Of a stretch of 64,000 bases of DNA, positions 1 through 8,682 are shown one piece after another (position 1 is the first letter of the stretch; the number at the start of each line of letters is the position of its first letter). The position numbers and the translations under genes are program-made. The DNA is from Orlajensenia sp037404875 (GTDB lineage Bacteria > Actinomycetota > Actinomycetes > Actinomycetales > Microbacteriaceae): contig NZ_JBBELO010000039.1 of the NCBI RefSeq assembly GCF_037404875.1, forward strand, positions 62,001 through 126,000. The letters run 5' to 3'. The notes under the pieces were generated by a model, which saw nothing but the letters and a program-made list of their open reading frames with translations, did not search any database and was not told the origin of the DNA.

Positions 1-288
1 GGGCTGGGCATGGGCGGTGATGGTTCCCACCTCGACGTGGCCGAAGCCGAGGGCGCCGAGGCCGAGCACCCCGCGGGCGTTCTTGTCGAAGCCGGCGGCC
101 ACGCCGAACGGCGTCGGAAACCGCAGGCCGAGGGCGTGCACGGGGTGGGCGGTGCGGCCGCGCGTGATGAGCCGGGTGATCGCGGAGATGCCTGGCAGCC
201 CGAGCAGGCGGATCACGACGAAGGCGAGGTGGTGGGCCTGTTCAGGGTCCAGGCGCGAGAGCACCCGCGTGAACAGCATCGCGTACAC
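1..288 (-). CDS. pyrD: Dihydroorotate dehydrogenase (quinone), N-terminal part
   Basis: The gene is cut by the left window edge, so only about 96 N-terminal residues are visible. They begin VYAMLFTRVLSRLDPEQAHH and contain FGVAAGFDKNA followed by GFGHVEVGTIT. This is the N-terminal membrane-associating helix region plus the first FMN/substrate-site strand of class 2 (quinone-linked) dihydroorotate dehydrogenase, the fourth step of pyrimidine synthesis at the inner membrane. I chose the GTG at 288 because AGGAG lies 5 nt upstream; an internal ATG is three codons in. Only 3 nt separate it from the nrdR stop codon, so the two are probably co-transcribed. The FMN-binding and catalytic C-terminal part is outside the window. 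Confidence 0.9.
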   Translation of the reverse strand, partial: MYAMLFTRVLSRLDPEQAHHLAFVVIRLLGLPGISAITRLITRGRTAHPVHALGLRFPTPFGVAAGFDKNARGVLGLGALGFGHVEVGTITAHAQP

Positions 289-291
289 GGG

Positions 292-765
292 CTACTCCTG
301 CGGGCGGGCCGGAAGGCGGCCGTGCTCGTCGCGCAGCTGCTCGATCGCCGATTCGAAGTCATCGAGCGACTCGAACGCCTGGTAGACGCTCGCGAAGCGC
401 AGGTAGGCGACCTCGTCGAGCTCGCGCAGCGGCGGAAGGATGGCCAGGCCGATGTCGTTCGCCTCGATCTGCGAGGCGCCCGTCGACCGGATCGTCTCCT
501 CGACCTTCTGGGCGAGGACCGCGAGGTCGGAGTCGGTCACCGGCCGGCCCTGGCATGCCTTCCGCACGCCCGACACGACCTTCTCCCGACTGAACGGCTC
601 GACGACCCCGGAGCGCTTGATGACCGCGAGGCTCGCGGTCTCGGTCGTCGAGAAGCGGCGTCCGCACTCGGGGCACTGGCGACGGCGACGGATGCTGAGG
701 CCGTCGTCGCTGGTGCGGGAGTCGATGACGCGGGAGTCCGGGTGGCGGCAGAAGGGGCAGAACAT
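292..765 (-). CDS. nrdR: Transcriptional repressor NrdR
   Basis: This 157-residue protein has the two parts of NrdR. A zinc ribbon uses Cys3, Cys6, Cys31 and Cys34 (CPFC and CPEC), and an ATP-cone follows at about residues 46-136. NrdR senses ATP/dATP and represses ribonucleotide reductase operons by binding NrdR boxes. Full family length. It sits just upstream of pyrD, another nucleotide-synthesis gene, with only 3 nt between them. The start ATG is preceded by a TAGGCT hexamer 9 nt upstream and no strong Shine-Dalgarno, so the leader may be only a couple of nucleotides long. Confidence 0.97.
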   Translation of the reverse strand: MFCPFCRHPDSRVIDSRTSDDGLSIRRRRQCPECGRRFSTTETASLAVIKRSGVVEPFSREKVVSGVRKACQGRPVTDSDLAVLAQKVEETIRSTGASQIEANDIGLAILPPLRELDEVAYLRFASVYQAFESLDDFESAIEQLRDEHGRLPARPQE

Positions 766-774
766 CGTGCTTCC

Positions 775-780
775 AGCCTA
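775..780 (-). promoter_or_regulatory. Probable -10 element of nrdR
   Basis: TAGGCT on the minus strand, 9 nt before the nrdR ATG. It fits the TAnnnT -10 seen repeatedly in this window. No convincing -35 hexamer. It implies a 5' leader of about 2 nt. Confidence 0.4.
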
Positions 781-850
781 CTGGGCGGTGGGACGCGACC
801 GTGCTCGGTCGGGAGGCCAAGCGATGCGACCGGGCTTTCGGGATCCGCCC

Positions 851-2155
851 TCAGGCGAAGCGGGCGCGCACCGCGTCGCCGTGCGCCGGCAGCACCTCGG
901 CATCCGAGAGTGCGGCGATGTTCGCGGCGACGGCCTGCAGCGCGTCGCGGTCGTACTCGACGACCTGCTGGGGGCGCAGGAAGGTCGATGCGCCGAGACC
1001 GGCGGCGAAGCGCGCCTGCCCGCCTGTGGGAAGCACGTGATTCGATCCGGCCGCGTAGTCGCCGAGGCTCACGGGCGAGTGCGCTCCGAGGAAGATCGCC
1101 CCGGCGTTCTGGATGCGGGCGAGCACGGCCTCGTCGTCGGCCGTCTGGATCTCGAGGTGCTCCGGCCCGAATGCGTTCGCGAAGTCCGCAGCCTGGGCGA
1201 GGTCGTCGACGAGCACGACGGCGGACTGCGGGCCGGTCAGGGCCGCGCGCACGCGATCGCCGTGCGTCGTCGATGCGGCCTGCGCGGCCACCTCGTCGGC
1301 CACCGCGGTCGCGAGGCCGGGGGCATCCGTCACGAGCACGGCCGCCGCGAGCTCGTCGTGCTCAGCCTGGCTGATGAGGTCGGCGGCGATGAGCCGGGCA
1401 TCGGCCGACGCATCCGCGATCACGAGGATGTCGGTGGGTCCGGCCTCGGCGTCGATGCCGGCCTGGCCGCGGATGAGTCGCTTCGCTGCGGCCACGTAGA
1501 CGTTTCCGGGCCCGGTCACGAGTTGAACCGGCTCGAGGCCGATGTCAGCGACGCCGTACGCGAGCGCGCCGATGGCTCCGGCTCCACCCATGGCGTAGAC
1601 CTCGCTCACGCCGAGCAGTCCGGCCGCGGCGAGCACGACGGGGTGCACGTGACCGCCGTGCTGGCGCTGCGGCGGCGAGACGAGGGCGATGGATGCGACA
1701 CCGGCCACCTGCGCCGGAACCACGTTCATGACGACGCTCGACGGGTAGACGGCCTTGCCGCCGGGAACGTAGAGGCCCACTCGCGCCACCGGCTGCCAGC
1801 GCTGGCGGATGCGCGCACCGGGAGCGAGCTGGGTCACGATGGCGGGCGGCACCTGGGCGGCGCTCGCCGTGCGCACGCGGCGGATCGTCTCCTCGAGGGC
1901 GGTGCGCACTGCGGCATCGAGCCCGTCGACGGCCGCGGCGATCTCCTCGGCCGGCACCCGCAGGGCGGGCGGGCGTCCGCCGTCGAAGCGATCGGCCTGG
2001 GCGAGCAGGGCCTCGGCGCCGCCCCGGCGCAGCTCGTCGATGAGGGCGGCCGCCGTCTCGCTGGCGACGGCGACATCCGTCGCGGCTCGCGGAACGAGCG
2101 CGAGCAGCTCGGCGCTGGAGTACTCGTGGCCACGGAGATCGATCGTGCGCATCAT
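851..2155 (-). CDS. hisD: Histidinol dehydrogenase
   Basis: 434 residues, usual family length. The enzyme performs the last two steps of histidine synthesis, oxidising L-histidinol to L-histidine with two NAD+ in a zinc-dependent reaction. The visible motifs are VGLYVPGGKAVYPSSV (NAD/substrate loop), GPGNVYVAAAKR, the zinc-ligand segment SQAEHDE, and LGAHSPVSLGDYAAGSNHVLPT, which carries the catalytic histidine and Asp/His ligands. The sequence begins with two adjacent ATG codons; a TAGACT -10 lies 7 nt upstream of the first and there is no Shine-Dalgarno, so the mRNA is probably leaderless. The rest of the his operon is not in this window. Confidence 0.97.
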   Translation of the reverse strand: MMRTIDLRGHEYSSAELLALVPRAATDVAVASETAAALIDELRRGGAEALLAQADRFDGGRPPALRVPAEEIAAAVDGLDAAVRTALEETIRRVRTASAAQVPPAIVTQLAPGARIRQRWQPVARVGLYVPGGKAVYPSSVVMNVVPAQVAGVASIALVSPPQRQHGGHVHPVVLAAAGLLGVSEVYAMGGAGAIGALAYGVADIGLEPVQLVTGPGNVYVAAAKRLIRGQAGIDAEAGPTDILVIADASADARLIAADLISQAEHDELAAAVLVTDAPGLATAVADEVAAQAASTTHGDRVRAALTGPQSAVVLVDDLAQAADFANAFGPEHLEIQTADDEAVLARIQNAGAIFLGAHSPVSLGDYAAGSNHVLPTGGQARFAAGLGASTFLRPQQVVEYDRDALQAVAANIAALSDAEVLPAHGDAVRARFA

Positions 2156-2162
2156 CGTCGCC

Positions 2163-2168
2163 AGTCTA
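2163..2168 (-). promoter_or_regulatory. Probable leaderless -10 element of hisD
   Basis: TAGACT on the minus strand, 7 nt before the first ATG of hisD. Spacing predicts transcription starting at or next to the start codon. No recognisable -35. Confidence 0.5.
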
Positions 2169-2230
2169 CTGAGGCCCCAAGCACGCCGTTTCGGGAATAC
2201 TCCGCTGCGCGCGATGATTGATGCACTCGT

Positions 2231-2764
2231 ATGTCCGAATCAGCCGCCGCACCTGCCATCGCCTTCTCCGACGCGGGAACGCCGGAGGATCTGCTCGCCT
2301 TCAAGCAGGCCTTCCGTCGCCACGCGGCCGGCGTGGCCGTCATCACGGCGCGCGACGGTTCGGGCAAGCCGGTGGGCTTCACCGCGACCTCACTGGCCTC
2401 GCTCGCCGCCGTTCCCCCGCTCGCCACCTTCAACATGGCCCGCTCGGCCAGCTCGTGGCCGGCCATCGCCGAGACCGATGAGCTCGTCATCCACATGCTC
2501 GGGCGCCGCAACCGCCCCCTCGCTGAGATCATGTCGGGCCCGGCGGCCGATCGATTCGCCGGCGATCACTGGTCGCCCGGACCCAACGGCCTGCCGCTCC
2601 TGCACGACGTGACGGCATGGATGCAGGCTCGCATCATCGAGCGCATCTCCGTGCACGAGAACGCCGTCGTGGTCGTGCAGATCGAGAACGGCGAACTCGG
2701 CGTCATCGACGCGCCCCTGCTCTACCACGAGCGGCTGTACCACGCTCCCGGCGAACCCCTCTGA
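2231..2764 (+). CDS. Flavin reductase-like domain protein
   Basis: 177 residues that match the flavin reductase-like, FMN-binding split-barrel family. Recognisable segments are FRRHAAGVAVITA near residue 28, GFTATSLASLAAVPPLATFNM (the FMN phosphate-binding segment typical of these proteins), then a region around residues 85-110 that contacts the isoalloxazine ring. Such proteins reduce FMN or FAD for a partner monooxygenase or act as small flavin-dependent reductases; the partner and substrate cannot be told from the sequence. It is divergent from hisD and followed by an unrelated acetyltransferase, so context gives no strong hint. Confidence 0.85.
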   Translation: MSESAAAPAIAFSDAGTPEDLLAFKQAFRRHAAGVAVITARDGSGKPVGFTATSLASLAAVPPLATFNMARSASSWPAIAETDELVIHMLGRRNRPLAEIMSGPAADRFAGDHWSPGPNGLPLLHDVTAWMQARIIERISVHENAVVVVQIENGELGVIDAPLLYHERLYHAPGEPL

Positions 2765-2831
2765 GCGCGGCCGGAACCCAGGACTCAGGATGCGCGCCCG
2801 TCCCCTGATCGCGGTCGGCCGAGCGCCCCGG

Positions 2832-2837
2832 TAACGT
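2832..2837 (+). promoter_or_regulatory. Probable leaderless -10 element of the GNAT gene
   Basis: TAACGT, followed by exactly 6 nt and then the GTG start at 2844. There is no Shine-Dalgarno before that start. Confidence 0.5.
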
Positions 2838-2843
2838 GATCCC

Positions 2844-3455
2844 GTGCTCGAAATCCGCCATCCGCTGCCCGCCGACCTGCCCGGCATGTACCGCATCTGC
2901 CTCATCACCGGCGACGCGGGCAACGACGCCACCGGGCGCCACGCGAACCCCGATCTGCTCGGGCACATCTACACGGGCGCGTACGCGGTGCGTTCGCCCG
3001 AGTTCGCCTACGTCGTCGTCGATGAACACGGCGTGGGCGGCTACGTGCTCGCCGTGCCCGACACCCGTGACTTCGAGGCCTGGCAGGAGCGCGAGTGGTA
3101 CCCGGCGCTGCGGGCGCAGTACCCCCTCTCGGCCTTCGAGGGTGCCGCCGCCGACACTCCGGATGCCGCCCTGGTGCGGCTGCTGCACACCCCGGAACGG
3201 CGCACGGACTCCGTGATCGAGCGCTGGCCGGCGCACCTGCACATCGATCTCGCGCCGCGGCTTCAGGGTCGTGGGCTGGGACGGGAGCTCATCTCGCGGG
3301 CCCTCGACGGCATCCGCTCGGCCGGAGTGAAGGGGCTGCACCTCGCGGTGGACCCGCGCAACGAAGGCGGGAAGGCGTTCTACCCCCGGGTCGGATTCAC
3401 CCGGCAGCCCGACGCGGTCGAGCCGGGCGTCGTGCTCTTCACGATCGACCTCTGA
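2844..3455 (+). CDS. GNAT family N-acetyltransferase
   Basis: 203 residues of a Gcn5-related N-acetyltransferase fold. The acetyl-CoA pyrophosphate-binding signature is LQGRGLGRELISRAL at about residues 139-153, followed by strand HLAVDPRNEGGKAFYPRVGF, the usual beta6/alpha4 motif of the family. The first 130 residues carry a longer than average N-terminal half. The substrate is unknown. The GTG start is supported by a well-spaced -10 hexamer immediately upstream and fits a leaderless transcript. The gene ends 15 nt before a large inverted repeat and faces dnaE convergently. Confidence 0.9.
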   Translation: MLEIRHPLPADLPGMYRICLITGDAGNDATGRHANPDLLGHIYTGAYAVRSPEFAYVVVDEHGVGGYVLAVPDTRDFEAWQEREWYPALRAQYPLSAFEGAAADTPDAALVRLLHTPERRTDSVIERWPAHLHIDLAPRLQGRGLGRELISRALDGIRSAGVKGLHLAVDPRNEGGKAFYPRVGFTRQPDAVEPGVVLFTIDL

Positions 3456-3470
3456 CGCTGCCCAGACCGG

Positions 3471-3532
3471 GCCGACTTGCCACTTTTCGCGGGTTGATGG
3501 CGCCTCGAACCCGCGAAAAGTGGCAAGTCGGC
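3471..3532. repeat. Perfect 25-bp inverted repeat with 12-nt loop
   Basis: The left arm (3471-3495) and right arm (3508-3532) are perfectly complementary over 25 bp, and the loop (3496-3507) contains GGCGCC. It lies in the 82-nt gap between the convergent GNAT and dnaE genes. It is much longer than an ordinary terminator stem and neither side has a U-tract. It is AT-richer in the arms (CCACTTTTCG) than the surrounding sequence. It could be a bidirectional terminator or a dispersed palindromic element. Confidence 0.9.
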
Positions 3533-3537
3533 GGGTG

Positions 3538-6500
3538 TCAGACGAGGCAGGCCGGGCCGAGCAGGCTCTTGAGCTCGCCGTAGAAGTCTGCGGTCACCTT
3601 GACCCGGTAGGGCACCTCGAAGACCCGTGCCGTCGATCCCTTCACGAGCCGCAGGCGCACCTCGTTGTCACCGGCGTGCCGGATGAGCACGTCGGCGAGC
3701 TCCGTCATCGTGTTCGTCGTCGCGCGCGCGTCGGGAAGGGTGATCTGCACCGGCCCCGAGTCCGAGCCCTGCCCCATGTCGGGGCTGAAGATGCTGTAGG
3801 CGTGCAGGTTCATGCCGTCATCGCGCATCGACACCCGGCCGCGCACGACGACGATGGTGTCGCCCTGCAGTGCCGGACCGAACTCCTGGTAGGCCTTGCC
3901 CATGAACATCACGGTCATCTCGCCGCTGAAGTCCTCGACCTGGATCATGCCGTACTGGTTGCCCGATGAACGCGCCGTGCGGTGCTGCACGCTCGTGATG
4001 AGACCGGCGATGGTGACGGTCTCGCCGTCCATGTTCTGATCGCTCGCGAGCAGGTCGGTGATGCTCGTCGAGGCGTGCTTGGCGAGAGGGATCTCGAGAC
4101 CGGCGAGCGGATGATCCGACACGTAGAGCCCGAGCATCTCGCGCTCGAAGGCGAGCTTGTCGCGCTTGGCCCACTCGGGTCGCTCGGGAACCAGCGACAC
4201 CGGCGCGGTCTCGACGTCGTCGAAGAGCGAGTCGAAGTCGAACCCGATGTCGCCCTTCTCCTCGGCCCGCTTCTCTTTCACGGCCGACTCCACCGCGCCC
4301 TCGTGGATCTCGATGAGCGAGCGACGCGTCGCACCGAGCGAGTCGAACGCCCCGGCCTTGATGAGCGACTCGACCGTGCGCTTGTTCGCGACGGGAATCG
4401 GCACCTTGCGCAGGAAGTCGTGGAACGACTCGAAGCGGCCCTTCTGCTCGCGCGCACCCCGGATGAACTCGACCACGTTGAAGCCGACGTTGCGCACCGC
4501 CCCGAGCCCGAAACGGATGTCGTCGCCGACGGCCGCGAAGAACCCGATCGACTCGTTCACATCGGGCGGGAGCACCTTGATGCCCATACGGCGGCACTCG
4601 TTGAGGTAGAGCGCGAGCTTGTCGCGCGCATCCCCCACCGAGGTGAGCAGCGCGGCCATGTACTCGGCCGGGTAGTGGGCCTTCAGGTACGCGGTCCAGT
4701 AGCTGATCACGCCGTAGGCCGCGGAGTGCGCCTTGTTGAAGGCGTAGTCCGAGAACGGCAGCAGGATCTCCCACAGCGTGTTGACCGCGGCATCCGAGTA
4801 GCCGTTGGCGTTCATGCCGTCGCGGAAGCCGGCGAACTGCTTGTCGAGCTCGCTCTTCTTCTTCTTGCCCATCGCGCGGCGCAGGATGTCGGCCTGTCCG
4901 AGTGAGAAGCCGGCCACCTTCTGCGCGATGGCCATCACCTGCTCCTGGTAGATGATGAGGCCGTAGGAGGTCGAGAGGATCTCGGCGAGCGGTTCCTCGA
5001 GCTCGGGATGGATCGGCGTGATCTCCTGCTGCCCGTTCTTGCGCAGCGCGTAGTTCGTGTGCGAGTTGGCGCCCATGGGGCCCGGCCGGTACAGCGCGAT
5101 GAGCGCCGAGATGTCCTCGAAGTTGTCGGGGCGCATGAGCCGCAGCAGCGAGCGCATCGGGCCGCCGTCCAGCTGGAAGACGCCGAGCGTGTCGCCGCGG
5201 GAGAGCAGCTCGTAGGCGCCCCGGTCATCGAGCGCGAGGTCTTCGAGGACGAGGTCGACGTCGCGGTTGGCACGGATGTTGTCGAGCGCGTCGTTGATGA
5301 TCGTCAGGTTGCGCAGCCCGAGGAAGTCCATCTTGATCAGCCCGAGCGACTCGCACGCCGGGTAATCGAACTGCGTGACGATCTGGCCGTCCTGCTCGCG
5401 CTTCATGATCGGGATGATGTCGATCAGCGGATCGCTCGACATGATCACGCCGGCGGCGTGCACGCCCCACTGGCGCTTGAGGTTCTCCAGGCCCAGGGCG
5501 GTCTCGAAGACGGTGCGGGCCTCGGCATCCGTTTCGAGCACGGCACGGAAGTCGGAGGCCTCGCGGTAGCGCGGGTGCTCCTTCTCGATGATGCCGGTGA
5601 GCGGGATGTCCTTGCCCATGATCATGGGCGGCATCGCCTTGGTGAGCTTCTCCCCCATGCCGAACGGGAAGCCGAGCACGCGCGAGGAATCCTTGAGCGC
5701 CTGCTTGGCCTTGATGGTGCCGTACGTCACGATCTGGGCCACGCGCGCGTCGCCGTACTTCTCGGTGACGTACTTGATGACCTCGCCGCGACGACGGTCA
5801 TCGAAGTCGACGTCGAAGTCGGGCATCGAGACGCGGTCGGGGTTCAGGAAGCGCTCGAAGATGAGGCCGTGCTGCAGCGGGTCGAGATCCGTGATGCGCA
5901 TGGCGTAGGCGGCCATGGAGCCGGCACCGGAGCCACGACCAGGACCCACGCGGATGCCGTTGCGCTTGGACCAGTTGATGAAGTCGGCGACGACGAGGAA
6001 GTACCCCGGGAACCCCATCTGGCTGATGACGCCGATCTCATAGTCCGCCCGCGCCCGCACGGTGTCGGACACGCCGTCGGGGTAGCGCTCGTTCAGGCCG
6101 TTCTCGACCTCTTTGACGAACCAGCTCTGCTCGGTCTCGCCCTCGGGCACCGGGAAGCGCGGCATGTAGTTGGCCGACGTGTTGAAGGCGACGTCGCAGC
6201 GCTCGGCGATGAGCAGCGTGTTGTCGCAGGCCTCGGGGTAGTCGCGGAAGAGCTCGCGCATCTGCGCCGGGGTCTTCAGGTAGAACTCGTCGGCGTCGAA
6301 CTTGAAGCGGTTGGGGTCATCCAGCGTCGACGCGGACTGCACGCACAGCAGCGCGGCGTGGCTGGTCGCGTCGTGCGCATGCGTGTAGTGCAGGTCGTTC
6401 GTGGCCACGAGCGGCATGTCGAGCTCTTTGGCCAGCCGCAGCAGGTCGGTCATCGTGCGCCGCTCGATGGGCAGGCCGTGGTCCATGATCTCGGCGAAGA

Positions 6501-7059
6501 AGTTCTCCTTGCCGAAGATGTCCTGGAACTCGGATGCCGCCTTGCGCGCCTCGTCGTACTGCCCCAGTCGCAGGCGGGTCTGCACCTCGCCGCTCACGCA
6601 GCCCGTCGTGGCGATGAGCCCGTCGCTGTACTGCGAGAGCAGCTCCCGGTCCATGCGGGGCTTGAAGTAGTAGCCCTCGATGGAGGCGCGGGAGGAGAGC
6701 CGGAACAGGTTGTGCATGCCGGCCGTCGTCGAGGACAGCAGCGTCATGTGGGTGTACGCGCCGGCGCCCGAGACGTCGTCTTCGCCGCCGTTGCCCCACC
6801 GAACCCGGGTACGGTCGCCGCGGTGGGTGCCCGGGGTGACGTAGGCCTCGGTTCCGATGATGGGCTTGATGCCGGCATCCGTCGCCGTACGCCAGAAGTC
6901 GAAGGCGCCGAACATGTTGCCGTGGTCGGTCACCGCGACGGCGGGCATTCCCGCCTCGACGGCTGCCTCGACGAGCGGCTTGATGCGCGCGGCGCCGTCG
7001 AGCATCGAATACTCGCTGTGCACGTGCAGGTGCACGAACGAGTCACCAGATGAGGACAC
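3538..7059 (-). CDS. dnaE: DNA polymerase III subunit alpha (DnaE1)
   Basis: 1173 residues, the length expected for the replicative DnaE1 of actinobacteria. The N-terminal PHP domain starts FVHLHVHSEYSMLDG; actinobacterial DnaE1 PHP domains are known to carry the proofreading 3'-5' exonuclease. The polymerase core has GPGRGSGAGSMAAYA and the catalytic aspartate motif PDFDVDFDD. Helix-hairpin-helix and OB-fold regions follow (VTIAGLITSVQHRTARSSG to MTVMFMGKAY). I chose GTG 7059 rather than the TTG one codon earlier, because AGGAG is 5 nt from the GTG but only 2 nt from the TTG. The gene follows the pseudouridine synthase after about 100 nt, closing the dcw-linked block. Confidence 0.98.
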   Translation of the reverse strand: MSSSGDSFVHLHVHSEYSMLDGAARIKPLVEAAVEAGMPAVAVTDHGNMFGAFDFWRTATDAGIKPIIGTEAYVTPGTHRGDRTRVRWGNGGEDDVSGAGAYTHMTLLSSTTAGMHNLFRLSSRASIEGYYFKPRMDRELLSQYSDGLIATTGCVSGEVQTRLRLGQYDEARKAASEFQDIFGKENFFAEIMDHGLPIERRTMTDLLRLAKELDMPLVATNDLHYTHAHDATSHAALLCVQSASTLDDPNRFKFDADEFYLKTPAQMRELFRDYPEACDNTLLIAERCDVAFNTSANYMPRFPVPEGETEQSWFVKEVENGLNERYPDGVSDTVRARADYEIGVISQMGFPGYFLVVADFINWSKRNGIRVGPGRGSGAGSMAAYAMRITDLDPLQHGLIFERFLNPDRVSMPDFDVDFDDRRRGEVIKYVTEKYGDARVAQIVTYGTIKAKQALKDSSRVLGFPFGMGEKLTKAMPPMIMGKDIPLTGIIEKEHPRYREASDFRAVLETDAEARTVFETALGLENLKRQWGVHAAGVIMSSDPLIDIIPIMKREQDGQIVTQFDYPACESLGLIKMDFLGLRNLTIINDALDNIRANRDVDLVLEDLALDDRGAYELLSRGDTLGVFQLDGGPMRSLLRLMRPDNFEDISALIALYRPGPMGANSHTNYALRKNGQQEITPIHPELEEPLAEILSTSYGLIIYQEQVMAIAQKVAGFSLGQADILRRAMGKKKKSELDKQFAGFRDGMNANGYSDAAVNTLWEILLPFSDYAFNKAHSAAYGVISYWTAYLKAHYPAEYMAALLTSVGDARDKLALYLNECRRMGIKVLPPDVNESIGFFAAVGDDIRFGLGAVRNVGFNVVEFIRGAREQKGRFESFHDFLRKVPIPVANKRTVESLIKAGAFDSLGATRRSLIEIHEGAVESAVKEKRAEEKGDIGFDFDSLFDDVETAPVSLVPERPEWAKRDKLAFEREMLGLYVSDHPLAGLEIPLAKHASTSITDLLASDQNMDGETVTIAGLITSVQHRTARSSGNQYGMIQVEDFSGEMTVMFMGKAYQEFGPALQGDTIVVVRGRVSMRDDGMNLHAYSIFSPDMGQGSDSGPVQITLPDARATTNTMTELADVLIRHAGDNEVRLRLVKGSTARVFEVPYRVKVTADFYGELKSLLGPACLV

Positions 7060-7160
7060 CAACGCTCCTAATGCTCGGGTGGAGGCTCCAGCTTAAACCG
7101 CTCCGCCGACCCTCTCGGCGTGTCGGACTGGCGAGCCGTCGGCGCGGCGCCGGATGCGGC

Positions 7161-8081
7161 TCAGTCGCCCCGCAGCACGTCGAGGGCGTGCTGCAGGTCG
7201 TCGGCGTACGGCGCCTGGAAGCTGACCCACTCCCCCGTCGCGGGATGCGCGAACGAGAGCTGCACCGCGTGCAGCCACTGGCGGGTCAGGCCCAGCCGTG
7301 CCGAGAGCGTGGGGTCGGCCCCGTACATGGCGTCGCCGACGCATGGATGCCGCTGCGCGGCCATGTGCACGCGGATCTGGTGGGTGCGGCCGGTCTCGAG
7401 GTGGATCTCGAGCAACGATGCCGCCCGGAACGCCTCGATCGCCTCGTAGTGCGTCACGGCGTGCTTGCCGTCGGCGGTCACGGCGAACTTCCAGTCCGAG
7501 CGCGGATGCCGCCCCACCGGCGCGTCGATGGTACCGGCGAGCGGGTCGGGGTGGCCCTGGACGACGGCGTGGTAGATCTTCTCGACCTCGCGGTCATGGA
7601 AGGCCCGCTTCAGCGCCGTGTAGGCCCGCTCGGACTTCGCGACGACCATGAGTCCGCTCGTGCCGGCGTCGAGCCGGTGCACGACGCCCGCACGCTCGGC
7701 GGCGCCGGAGGTCGAGATGCGGAAGCCGGCTGCGGCGAGGGCGCCGACGACCGTGGGGCCGCTCCAGCCGACGGAGGGGTGCGCCGCGACGCCGGCGGGC
7801 TTGTTCACCACCACGATGTCGTCGTCGTCGTGAACGATGCCGAGGTCGGGAACGGCGATCGGCACGATCTCGACCGGCGCCTTGGCCTGCCAGCTCACTT
7901 CGAGCCACGTTCCCGCGACGAGCTTGTCGGACTTGCCGACCGGGCGACCGTCCAGGCTCACCCCGCCCGCCTCGGCGACGTCGGCGGCGAAGCTGCGCGA
8001 GAACCCGAGCAGCTTGGCCAGGCCCGCGTCGACCCGGGTGCCGTCGAGGCCGTCGGGCACAGGAAGGGAGCGGGACTCCAT
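7161..8081 (-). CDS. RluA-family 23S rRNA pseudouridine synthase
   Basis: 306 residues. An N-terminal S4-like domain (residues about 14-60) precedes the RluA catalytic domain. The catalytic signature HRLDAGTSG is at residues 135-143, with Asp138 as the nucleophile, and the later ETGRTHQIRVH motif completes the active site. RluD-type enzymes modify helix 69 of 23S rRNA; the precise target is inferred from family only. It starts 1 nt after the lspA stop codon, so translation is probably coupled. The lspA-rluA neighbourhood is conserved in many bacteria. Confidence 0.93.
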   Translation of the reverse strand: MESRSLPVPDGLDGTRVDAGLAKLLGFSRSFAADVAEAGGVSLDGRPVGKSDKLVAGTWLEVSWQAKAPVEIVPIAVPDLGIVHDDDDIVVVNKPAGVAAHPSVGWSGPTVVGALAAAGFRISTSGAAERAGVVHRLDAGTSGLMVVAKSERAYTALKRAFHDREVEKIYHAVVQGHPDPLAGTIDAPVGRHPRSDWKFAVTADGKHAVTHYEAIEAFRAASLLEIHLETGRTHQIRVHMAAQRHPCVGDAMYGADPTLSARLGLTRQWLHAVQLSFAHPATGEWVSFQAPYADDLQHALDVLRGD

Positions 8082-8082
8082 C

Positions 8083-8682
8083 TCAGCCGCGCGGTTCGGG
8101 GTCGGGCGCGGTGATGACGGGGTTCACGCCGGGCTCGCCCTTCGCATCCGTGTTCTTCGGCGTCTTGGGGGCCCGCTTGCCGTCGAGCCCGATGCCCCGC
8201 AGGCTCAGGATGAGGAAGAGCACCATGCTCGAGACGATGCACGAGTCGGCGACGTTGTAGATGGCGGGAACGAGCCACGGCGTCGAGATGAAGTCGATCA
8301 CGTGGCCCACCCCGAAGCCCGGGTCGCGCAGCAGGCGGTCGGTGAGGTTGCCGAGGACCCCGCCGAGCAGCAGCCCGAAGACGATCGCCCAGGCGACGGA
8401 GCGGATGCGGCCCGCGAACCAGACGATGAACACGATCACGGCCGTCGCAACGATCGTGAAGATCCACGTCATGCCGCTCGCGAGCGAGAAGGCCGCGCCG
8501 GCGTTGCGTACGAAGAGCAGTTGCAGCACCGGACCGAGGACGGGAACGCTCTCGCCCTCGGTCAGGTGCGTGACGACAAGGTACTTGCTGAACTGGTCGA
8601 GCCCGTACGCGCAGAGTGCGACGGCGGCGAGGACAGCGAGTGCGGTGGAGCTGACCTTCTTCGCGCCCGCGCTATCCGCCAA
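8083..8682 (-). CDS. lspA: Lipoprotein signal peptidase (signal peptidase II)
   Basis: 199 residues with four hydrophobic helices. The two catalytic aspartates are visible: Asp105 in GNLTDRL and Asp136 in YNVADSCI. The enzyme cleaves prolipoproteins before the lipidated cysteine at the membrane. The C-terminal tail after residue 165 is charged and Gly/Pro-rich, probably cytoplasmic. The only in-frame start that keeps the first helix is a TTG at 8682, which overlaps the end of divIVA by 11 nt with weak AGGG upstream. This is an unusual start codon, consistent with low-level, coupled translation. Confidence 0.95.
   Translation of the reverse strand: MADSAGAKKVSSTALAVLAAVALCAYGLDQFSKYLVVTHLTEGESVPVLGPVLQLLFVRNAGAAFSLASGMTWIFTIVATAVIVFIVWFAGRIRSVAWAIVFGLLLGGVLGNLTDRLLRDPGFGVGHVIDFISTPWLVPAIYNVADSCIVSSMVLFLILSLRGIGLDGKRAPKTPKNTDAKGEPGVNPVITAPDPEPRG

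Noticed and set aside
440..2221. 593-codon plus-strand open frame antisense to nrdR and hisD
   Set aside because: Shadow frame typical of high-GC DNA; the minus strand encodes two clear conserved enzymes and this frame has no recognisable domain or ribosome site.
5008..7053. 681-codon plus-strand open frame inside dnaE
   Set aside because: Antisense to the conserved polymerase; composition is Arg/Glu/His/Val-rich as expected from the complement of GC-rich codons.
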